In this document: in pieces, positions 57,662 to 64,000 of the stretch
Position numbering within the stretch: the first letter of the stretch is position 1
How the letters are laid out: the number at the start of each line of letters is the position of its first letter
Assembly: GCA_937959115.1 (NCBI GenBank)
Contig: CALGAW010000028.1
Location: 43,415 to 107,414, forward strand
Length of the DNA: 64,000 nt
Source of the DNA: an uncultured Saprospiraceae bacterium
Lineage (GTDB): Bacteria > Bacteroidota > Bacteroidia > Chitinophagales > Saprospiraceae
Direction: 5' to 3'
Notes under the pieces: model-generated
The model's database searches: none
Seen by the model: only the letters and a program-made list of their open reading frames with translations
What the model was told of the DNA's origin: nothing
Made by a program: the position numbers and the translations under genes

Positions 57662-58261
57662 ATGAAAAACTTAACACTCTTACTGCTTTGTTGTCTAACC
57701 TTCAGCAGTTTTATTCTTGATCCAGGTTGGGAATTACAAAAAAATGAAAACGGCATTAAGGTGTTTACCCGTGACAAGGAAGGCTCACCGCTAAAAGAAT
57801 ATAAGGCATCTGTGATCATAAAAGCCTCAATGGAAGAGATCCTCACTGTGATAAAGGACGTACCTGGATATGTCAATTGGCAAAATCCGTGCAAGGAGGC
57901 AAAGGTCGTAGAATCCATTTCGGAAAACGAGTTTATTTCTTATACACTGAATGAAGCCCCTTGGCCAATTTCTGATCGTGATTGTGTCGTGCGCAGTACG
58001 TTTTTCTACGATAGCGATGAAGCCGTTCGAATGACACTAGTGGCAATTTCTGAAGGATTGGTAGGACAAGTCGATGGTGTAGTTCGCATTACCAATATGA
58101 CTGGTCAGTGGTGGTTTACACAAAAGCCAGATGGCATAGAAGTCATTATGCAAATACATGCAGATCCTGCTGGCAGTATTCCCAAGTGGTTAGCAAACTC
58201 CTCAGTAGTAGACTCCCCGTTCAAAACCCTAACGAACTTGAAGGAAATGATGGAGGATTAA
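57662..58261 (+). CDS. Exported START/SRPBCC-like lipid-binding protein
   Basis: A 199-residue protein with a hydrophobic N-terminal signal (MKNLTLLLLCCLTFSSFIL) and a START-like fold: WELQKNENGIKVFTRDKEG, LKEYKASVIIKASMEEIL, DVPGYVNWQNPCKEAKVV and APWPISDRDCVV. The last phrase resembles the PWP-x-x-DRD motif common in bacterial START proteins. The domain usually binds a lipid or other hydrophobic ligand. Residues LLLCC might act as a lipobox, but spacing to the mature part makes this uncertain. There are no functional neighbours. Confidence 0.8.
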   Translation: MKNLTLLLLCCLTFSSFILDPGWELQKNENGIKVFTRDKEGSPLKEYKASVIIKASMEEILTVIKDVPGYVNWQNPCKEAKVVESISENEFISYTLNEAPWPISDRDCVVRSTFFYDSDEAVRMTLVAISEGLVGQVDGVVRITNMTGQWWFTQKPDGIEVIMQIHADPAGSIPKWLANSSVVDSPFKTLTNLKEMMED

Positions 58262-58432
58262 CCATTATCAATTATGAACAATTAACAATCAATCTATTAA
58301 GAATTGTACTAGAAATTGATAGAAGTTACGCCAAAGCGTCATGATAGGATTTCAATCTTATTGTAAATTGTTAATTATTCATTCATAAAGTATACAGGAA
58401 ATTTATTATATTCAACATAAAATATTTCCAGT

Positions 58433-61252
58433 ATGAACGCCTTCCTAAACATTAATAGTCAAACAAGTACGGTTTTTCTTCAACAGTTAATAAGGACTCA
58501 AATTTTTCTACTACTTGTACTAATTGTTTGCCCTTTTTTTACTCAAACAACCCTTGCGCAAACTCCTCCCGCACCAACCATTCTGGAAGTAACGGAAGAC
58601 GATAGAGCGGCAGTTATTTACTGGAACTCAAAGAAGAATACGTATAGCCCGAATTATGACCCAGATAAACAGCAAGACATTTACTCTTATCTAATAGAGT
58701 GGGGAACCGTTGCTGGAGGATTTACAAACAAAGATATCACTCCATACCGCGCCTATCAACCACAGCCGCTCACGCCAAACACAGTGTACCAAGCAAGAGT
58801 GTATGCCCTCAACAGTGTAGGGCAAAAATCTGCTGCGTCCAATGTTATCCAGTTTCAGCACTCAGACACCAAAGTCAATGATATGCGAAATCGGCTCAAT
58901 GGCTTTTTTGATGACTTCAACTTGCCAATGGGAGGGTTTGATGAAACTAAATGGAATCAAGCGTATTCTGGTTGTATGAAGCCAGGAGCGGTAAGCCAAC
59001 ACATCAACAACCAGTTTCATGCACATAATGTAAGCGCTAGTGATCGGTGTGACCGTGGTGTAGCCAGTTCTAGACCTAGGCAAATCTTTGATTTTCGCAA
59101 TCGGACTGGTGTCATTGAATTTGACATGGATGGGGCGAAGTTGTTTCGACAAAGGTGGTACCTAGATTTTACACCTGCAAACAGAAAAAATGACATCACT
59201 GGTCATATTTCGATTGACGATGGATCAAATCCACCAGTAGGGGATCCTGGCTATTTGTTACGATTGACTGAGGTTGGACATTCTGTAATCGTGCAGCTCG
59301 CAGATCAATATGGAGCGCTTCATAGTTTGCAAAATGTTTATCGAAATGGCGCATGTGGTTATGATATGCAATGGTGTAATTCCGAAAATTTGATCCCGAT
59401 TCCCAATGTGCGCAAACATTGGCGTATTGAACTCTCTAAAACCGATGTCCGTATCTTTATTGAAGGAACGCTGGTGCTTGATGCAAGTCTTGTGACGAAT
59501 CATACCCCTAATGGGTTGCCTTTTGAAGAAGCACAACTCAATTGGATTTTCTTTTCTTACAATACTCCAAAAGAAAACCTCCCACTTTCTATGGTGCATT
59601 GGGATAATTTTGGATTTGATGCACCTGCTGGCTGGATGGATAACACGGTTGTTCACAATTATACAGATGGCAAGCTAGGGACGGAAACAGTGTCTAACGA
59701 AAATGATCCCGCTGCAGGTGCATTGGCCTTGTCAAATACACCTGCCATCGCTCAAATCCCAATTCCTGATTCAACCGTTGATCATCTAGGAAATGCACCA
59801 CTAACAACAGAGTTAATGTTTACAATTCAAGGAGGGAATTATAACTGGGTGCCAAGTGACAATGTTACGGTCAATGGCCATACTTATAGTTTCGCAAAGC
59901 CAATATCCAATATTCCTGGGTTTCCGGATAATCAGTTGGTTGGTACACTTCAACCTTATAGTGCGATAATAAATATCGATCCAACCCATTTAATTACAGG
60001 GAATAATGAGGTTCGGTTTTATCTGAACCATGCTAGAGTACTGAATATTCACATTGAACTACTATTTCCCAAGAATCAAGCGCCAACGTTTTCACAGCCA
60101 GGAGCAATTTTTCCTAATCACATGCAGAAGCTCATGGAATTTAATAATCATAATGATTTTGGTCCAGGATTGACCATGAGTGAAATAGATGGATATCAAA
60201 TATGGACGTCTGAATTTCAGAAAGTAAGCACCCCTTATGGTGTAGAAAAGGTAATTAAACAAACCCCTGTTTCTGGTATCATTGATATTGATATCCTTGC
60301 AAATTCCAATGCACAACTAGCAGCTAGCGCCCATGCCACTGGCATTGAGTACTTTGAGGTATTGATAGACAGCCAAGTCGTTGATAAGATAGATGTCAAC
60401 GCAGATGAGCCCGTAGCAGCCTTTCGTTATCTCTATCAGTTGAATACGAATTGTTTGTCCAATGGCATACACGAATTATTCATTATAGCGTATGATTCAG
60501 ATGGATTTGGTTCAGCCTTCGATTTGTTTGAAAGTGGTGTTAAATCGGAGCAGTATCTACCAGTAGAAATCACTGTGGCAAACAATACTACTCAACCTCA
60601 GCTTGATGTGCAAGTAATGCTAGAAGGCGCTTATACCGGAAGTGCAACAATGACCACCGCGTTAAATGCAAAACAGCTAATTCCCAATTTACAACCGTTT
60701 AACCGTCAACCGTGGAATTATTCAGGTGCAGAGGCGTTCACGAACCTGAGAGGTGATATAGTTGACTGGGTGCTGGTATCGTTGCGCACAGGGATGGATC
60801 GCTCTACTGAAGTCAATCGTTTTGCAGCGCTATTGCGCAATGACGGACAGCTGGTTGATGTAGCTGGATGTCCACCAGCCTTGGGTGTGAATGCTGGATC
60901 ATATTACATTGCCATCTATCATTCTAATCATCTAAATGTCTTGTCTCCGAATGCTGTTTCTATGGTGAATGACCAGCTACAGTATGACTTTCGAAGCGCT
61001 AACAGTTATGTAGCAGGTTCTGGACAGAAGGAAGTTACCGCTGGGGTGTGGGCTATGTATTCAGGCAATGGAGATCAAGCCAATCTACTTTCTAGTAAAG
61101 ACATCAATGGCCAGGATCAAGCCTTGTGGAATCCAAACAACGGACTATTCAATTTGTATTCAGAATGGGATTATAATCTGGACGGTGATATTAACGGATT
61201 AGACAAGTTGTTTTGGAGTTATAACAATGGGGTGTTTACGAACGTGGATTAA
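58433..61252 (+). CDS. Secreted FN3 / ConA-like protein with dockerin-like C-terminal module
   Basis: A signal peptide (long n-region, hydrophobic core FLLLVLIVCPFF, cleavage near TLAQ) is followed by a FN3 domain (about 45-145; PPAPTILEVTEDDRAAVIYW, YQARVYALNSVGQKSAASN). A large beta-sandwich domain (about 155-410; FFDDFNLPMGGFDETKWN, WYLDFTPANRK, WRIELSKTDVRIFIEG) resembles concanavalin-like or glycosidase-associated lectin folds. A further domain with VTVNGHTYSF and NEVRFYLNHAR (about 410-560), an Ig-like segment (IEYFEVLIDSQVVDKIDV), and the recurring module (about 722-939; EGAYTGS, VDWVLVSLRTG, YHSNHLNVLSP, DYNLDGDINGLD) complete it. There are no obvious catalytic residues and no T9SS sorting domain. 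Confidence 0.75.
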   Translation: MNAFLNINSQTSTVFLQQLIRTQIFLLLVLIVCPFFTQTTLAQTPPAPTILEVTEDDRAAVIYWNSKKNTYSPNYDPDKQQDIYSYLIEWGTVAGGFTNKDITPYRAYQPQPLTPNTVYQARVYALNSVGQKSAASNVIQFQHSDTKVNDMRNRLNGFFDDFNLPMGGFDETKWNQAYSGCMKPGAVSQHINNQFHAHNVSASDRCDRGVASSRPRQIFDFRNRTGVIEFDMDGAKLFRQRWYLDFTPANRKNDITGHISIDDGSNPPVGDPGYLLRLTEVGHSVIVQLADQYGALHSLQNVYRNGACGYDMQWCNSENLIPIPNVRKHWRIELSKTDVRIFIEGTLVLDASLVTNHTPNGLPFEEAQLNWIFFSYNTPKENLPLSMVHWDNFGFDAPAGWMDNTVVHNYTDGKLGTETVSNENDPAAGALALSNTPAIAQIPIPDSTVDHLGNAPLTTELMFTIQGGNYNWVPSDNVTVNGHTYSFAKPISNIPGFPDNQLVGTLQPYSAIINIDPTHLITGNNEVRFYLNHARVLNIHIELLFPKNQAPTFSQPGAIFPNHMQKLMEFNNHNDFGPGLTMSEIDGYQIWTSEFQKVSTPYGVEKVIKQTPVSGIIDIDILANSNAQLAASAHATGIEYFEVLIDSQVVDKIDVNADEPVAAFRYLYQLNTNCLSNGIHELFIIAYDSDGFGSAFDLFESGVKSEQYLPVEITVANNTTQPQLDVQVMLEGAYTGSATMTTALNAKQLIPNLQPFNRQPWNYSGAEAFTNLRGDIVDWVLVSLRTGMDRSTEVNRFAALLRNDGQLVDVAGCPPALGVNAGSYYIAIYHSNHLNVLSPNAVSMVNDQLQYDFRSANSYVAGSGQKEVTAGVWAMYSGNGDQANLLSSKDINGQDQALWNPNNGLFNLYSEWDYNLDGDINGLDKLFWSYNNGVFTNVD

Positions 61253-61269
61253 GGTTGGATATTGAAGAC

Positions 61270-61375
61270 AGGTTAGCACTGAAAGTGCAACAGCCCAGAG
61301 TCTAGGGTGTAACCCTAGGTTAGGTCCACCGAGTTTTAAACTAGCACTGAAATTGTGAAAGCATTTTAGCTCAAA
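61270..61375. repeat. Hairpin-rich repeat-like element
   Basis: Short stem-loops follow one another: gcac-tgaaa-gtgc (61276-61288), ctaggg-tgtaa-ccctag (61302-61318), and a second agcactgaaa half at 61346. This succession of small GC-richer hairpins outside genes resembles palindromic repeats of Bacteroidota genomes. A weaker likeness exists at 27330-27470. It may also act in transcription termination of the preceding gene. Confidence 0.45.
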
Positions 61376-61438
61376 ACGTTAAAGATTTTTGATTACAATG
61401 AAAATAGGCTGTGTAAAAGGAGGATTTTATGAAAACCT

Positions 61439-62206
61439 TTATTCCTCTCCAACTAGTCTCGTTAAAAACAAGGTGTTGTTACCAAGAGAATCCATTAAAA
61501 ACAAGGTGTTCTTATTTAGTTTAAATTGGGTTGTTTTGACTAAATGAACATTCATTTTTGATTCTAACTCACTTAAGTCAGGACAATGCATTAACGTTGA
61601 TCTTAACCGAGAAATACTAATATTCTGTCCCTCCACTTTATAAGTCCCCGAGTGCGTATTACAACCTATAGTTGCTCCAAGTTGGGTGTCTTGTAAAGTA
61701 AATTTCGCTTTTTTATTATCAGAAATTACTTGGGAACCTATCTTGGTAATTGACCATGTTCCTTTTAAATCAGCATCAGCTGACGTAGTTTCAGCCTGCT
61801 TTTTTAGAACAAAAGTGGTGTTCCCCTTCGTATCTTTTAATAACAAGGATCCATTTTCAAATTTGTATTGGGTTGTTTTAAGTAGATGAGTTTGCATTGC
61901 CTGTTCTAAATCATTTAAATTTTGACAAAACATTTCCGTCCAGATTAACTCAGAAAACCTGATGTTATTTCTTTCTACTTTATACAAACTAGAATGGTCA
62001 TTACAGCCGATTGTTGCTGAAACTCCATTTTGATCAAACATGAAAATCGCTTCGTTTTTTTCAGGAACTACTTGAGTACCGATCTTGGTAATTGACCAAG
62101 TTCCAATCAAGTCTAAATTGTTATGTGAAGGCGCTATTTTTGCTGAACACGCGTTGTATAAAAGAATTGATGCCATTGTGGCAAACAGAAGAATTATATT
62201 TTTCAT
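61439..62206 (-). CDS. Lipoprotein with two META (HslJ-like) domains
   Basis: A 255-residue protein with lipobox LLYNAC (Cys about 20) and two tandem META-type domains (about 33-137 and 145-250). Each begins with GTWSITKIG, has an ATIGCN(D/T)HS turn, a Tyr-Lys-Val-Glu strand, a W/R-S/T-x-M-x-C-x-x-L segment and a final F-x-L-T/K strand. META domains occur in HslJ and related envelope proteins linked to stress or drug tolerance; activity is not known. Two copies in one chain point to an internal duplication. Near the 3' end the DNA word ttaaaaacaaggtgtt occurs twice, encoding the NTLFL strand pairs. Confidence 0.85.
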   Translation of the reverse strand: MKNIILLFATMASILLYNACSAKIAPSHNNLDLIGTWSITKIGTQVVPEKNEAIFMFDQNGVSATIGCNDHSSLYKVERNNIRFSELIWTEMFCQNLNDLEQAMQTHLLKTTQYKFENGSLLLKDTKGNTTFVLKKQAETTSADADLKGTWSITKIGSQVISDNKKAKFTLQDTQLGATIGCNTHSGTYKVEGQNISISRLRSTLMHCPDLSELESKMNVHLVKTTQFKLNKNTLFLMDSLGNNTLFLTRLVGEE

Positions 62207-62325
62207 TTTAATTCATTGTAATATTTACTTCAAAATATGAATGTAAGCTTATTTGCTTCCCTTTGAATGGTAGATGCATAGAACAAACATTTTGGTGTGC
62301 GGTTGAACTGTTTTTTTAGATGCAG

Positions 62326-63384
62326 TTATCCATAAAACACACTCCGCATTTCAACTAATGTTGCCTTTATCGCTTCCAAATCTGGAGCATCTGGCAAGCT
62401 ACTTTGTCTGAAGGCTGCTTCCACACGATGCATCTTCTCATTGGCTTTTTCAATTAGCGCATCGTATTGCCATTCACCATTTCGTATGGAAAGCAATTCT
62501 TCGCGATTAGGGCGTTTGACAATGATCTTTCCTTCCTTGAGAATTTCCTCAGCCATATCTAACAAACGGAAGGTGTGCATCATGTTTTTCGAATCGTAAT
62601 TTTTACCATGTTCCAAGTTGTTTTGATAACGGGCTTCGTTGCGATTATCTACCCAGTCCCAGTATTCGCGATAGTCTTTGCAATAAACAATATACCCATC
62701 TTGATTGAAACTAAGGTATGCAATCGGCTCTTCATGCTTGGGAATGGAGCTAAGAAGGACTGTAGAGGCAGTAGGCTTTCTCATAATGCCTTTGTAGTCC
62801 AATGTGCCATCAGTGTCATAATAAACGCCATAGGTGTCCTTAAAATGCGGGATATTGACCAATCCTATCCGTTCTTGTTGCAGTTTGTTGATCTTGCACC
62901 ATTCTTTCAAGCGAATAGAACCTTGTTGATGCAAAATATAACAGAAGTCAAGTACCGTCCGCTTTTCTTCTGGCATAGGATTTACAATCTTCTTATTGAG
63001 TCCCCTTGCTTTGCGGATTTGGGTAAACGCGTAACCACCAAACGTATCTTTACAGCGTTTGGACAAGAACAACTCAGGAGTGATCCGATCCATTACAGGA
63101 TGTTTGATTTGAATTTTGTCTACATCTGTTGCCAATAATTCGAGGATGTTGGGATTGTTTTTACCAAGGAGATCCATGAATCTTCCTAGTTCATAATACA
63201 CAGTATCGTTTGTTGCATCTGACACTTGTGGTATATAATTCAATCCGTAAAAGTCATGTTTTGGCAACACAAAAACCCCTTTTATATCGACATCAGAAGT
63301 AGCGATGTTCAATCCATAAGCATGACTTCCTGAAATGCATTCATAGATAATCAGATCCTTGCGTTTTAAGTCGTCTATGGTCAT
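62326..63384 (-). CDS. DNA polymerase beta-superfamily nucleotidyltransferase
   Basis: A 352-residue protein with the catalytic motif ECISGSHAYGL followed by TSDVDIKGVF (about 14-36), the G-S...D-x-D pattern of minimal nucleotidyltransferases. It resembles the group annotated as RNA-repair-pathway polymerase-beta-like enzymes, often found with RNA ligases. Later blocks include YYELGRFMDLLGKNNPNILELL and a helical C-terminal half (NMMHTFRLLDMAEEIL, IKRPNREELLSIRNGEW-like). The start ATG overlaps the stop of the upstream gene by 4 bases (ATGA), showing translational coupling. Substrate is unknown; RNA end repair is a family-based inference. Confidence 0.8.
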   Translation of the reverse strand: MTIDDLKRKDLIIYECISGSHAYGLNIATSDVDIKGVFVLPKHDFYGLNYIPQVSDATNDTVYYELGRFMDLLGKNNPNILELLATDVDKIQIKHPVMDRITPELFLSKRCKDTFGGYAFTQIRKARGLNKKIVNPMPEEKRTVLDFCYILHQQGSIRLKEWCKINKLQQERIGLVNIPHFKDTYGVYYDTDGTLDYKGIMRKPTASTVLLSSIPKHEEPIAYLSFNQDGYIVYCKDYREYWDWVDNRNEARYQNNLEHGKNYDSKNMMHTFRLLDMAEEILKEGKIIVKRPNREELLSIRNGEWQYDALIEKANEKMHRVEAAFRQSSLPDAPDLEAIKATLVEMRSVFYG

Positions 63385-64000
63385 TCGTTGATCAATTTTC
63401 GGAAGGTCTCATTGAGTTGGTACGCAGGCATTTTTTCACCAGGACGCGGCAACTCTGCACGCTCTACTTCTGTGAACAATGCGCTGACAAATTCATGTAT
63501 GTCTGCTTCTAGCGTGTACTGATAACTTTCGTTAACCTTTTTCTTCAAATCGAGTAGTTCCTGTATGCGCACAAGTATCGCCTTATTTTCAACCAATGGC
63601 AGTAGGTTGGGCAGATCCATTGGCGGAACGGTTTGCTTGGTGATGATCCATTTTGCTGCAAGGAGTGGACGGATCACATAAAACAGTTTTTTCAGTTTGA
63701 AGGCATTCCCAACGACGGCTCCCTCGTAGCTATTTTTTGAAATGCCTTTATAGTGATTAAGGGCATGCACTGGCTGAAAGTACTGTCTACAGAGTGCTAG
63801 TAGCTCAGCTCGAAATCCTGGGTGTTCGGTATACACAATAGGCGATTGTACCCACTCGAACGGTGTAGCGTTGGATTTACGGACAAGGCTGAGCGCTTTA
63901 CGGATGTCCCAACCATTGATATCAAGGAGTGCCCCATGAAAGTAGTTGAGGTTGTCTATTGGCTCATTGATTTTCAAGTACTCGTTGAGCGGTCGCTTAT
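63381..64000 (-). CDS. YcgL-like nucleotidyltransferase, C-terminal part, cut by window edge
   Basis: The frame is open to the window edge and reads KRPLNEYLKINEPIDN, so a TTG at 63977 is not the start. The 206 visible residues match the C-terminal part of YcgL/RlaP-type nucleotidyltransferases: DINGWDIRKALSLVRKSN, PFEWVQSPIVY, and KLKKLFYVIRPLLAAKWI. The catalytic N-terminal domain lies beyond position 64000. The next gene, also a nucleotidyltransferase, overlaps it by 4 bases, so the two are cotranscribed and probably work in the same pathway, perhaps RNA repair. Confidence 0.82.
   Translation of the reverse strand, partial: KRPLNEYLKINEPIDNLNYFHGALLDINGWDIRKALSLVRKSNATPFEWVQSPIVYTEHPGFRAELLALCRQYFQPVHALNHYKGISKNSYEGAVVGNAFKLKKLFYVIRPLLAAKWIITKQTVPPMDLPNLLPLVENKAILVRIQELLDLKKKVNESYQYTLEADIHEFVSALFTEVERAELPRPGEKMPAYQLNETFRKLINE

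Noticed and set aside
61429..61524. 31-codon frame after an aaggagg site
   Set aside because: It is antisense to the 3' end of the META gene and ends without similarity to any protein; the AG-rich site is probably chance.
62575..63138. Open frame of 187 codons on the plus strand
   Set aside because: It is antisense to the clearly recognisable nucleotidyltransferase gene and has no protein-family features.
1..64000. CRISPR arrays, rRNA, complete tRNA genes, insertion-sequence transposases
   Set aside because: I looked for regularly spaced identical repeats, conserved rRNA/tRNA words and transposase motifs and found none. A dedicated scan could still find a divergent small RNA.

Overview
The window is AT-rich DNA from a member of the Bacteroidota, most likely a Saprospiria/Lewinella-like bacterium. 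The evidence is five secreted proteins ending in a type IX secretion (T9SS) type A sorting domain, SprB, GEVED, FG-GAP and LamG domains, Bacteroidota-style lipoprotein signals, and starts that mostly lack a Shine-Dalgarno sequence. No rRNA, tRNA, CRISPR array, intact transposase or prophage was found.

Layout. 1-2226: the 5' end of a type I restriction HsdR gene running off the left edge, then a repeat lipoprotein. 2712-10455: a giant FG-GAP/SprB surface protein, then a LamG/beta-helix protein. 10791-15218: first copy of a divergent gene pair (giant surface protein plus cytoplasmic helical protein). 15526-22163: a TauD-like dioxygenase, a 160-bp inverted-repeat element, a broken gene, a tail-spike-like protein and a nucleoside-hydrolase-like secreted enzyme. 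22347-27153: second divergent pair. 27713-35550: a small secreted T9SS protein, the stump of a second copy of it, and two tandem LamG/beta-helix paralogues. 35868-44506: an EGF-like lipoprotein, a small exported protein, an Old Yellow Enzyme homologue, a DUF1996/CBM9 secreted protein and a YadA-head/endosialidase-chaperone adhesin. 44855-49332: third divergent pair. 49451-54435: a MORN lipoprotein, a GEVED T9SS protein and a shortened copy of its C-terminal end. 55035-58261: housekeeping genes (hisS, psuG, a START-like protein). 58433-64000: a FN3/ConA-like secreted protein, a double META lipoprotein and two overlapping nucleotidyltransferase genes running off the right edge.

Two patterns link these genes. 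First, a gene pair occurs three times: a helical, TPR-like protein of about 467 residues is divergently transcribed from a giant exported protein of about 960-1070 residues, and a similar block of about 33 bp lies in all three shared intergenic regions. Second, a module of about 220 residues that ends in a dockerin-like calcium-loop motif occurs in seven secreted proteins. It is C-terminal in four of them. In one of the three giant paralogues it stands exactly where the other two carry the T9SS sorting domain. A small secreted protein that may have a cohesin-like fold lies in the same region. My inference is a modular cell-surface system in which enzyme or adhesin heads are exchanged on shared C-terminal attachment or sorting modules, with the helical proteins as candidate regulators or assembly factors. 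No experiment or database search supports this; it rests on reading the sequence.
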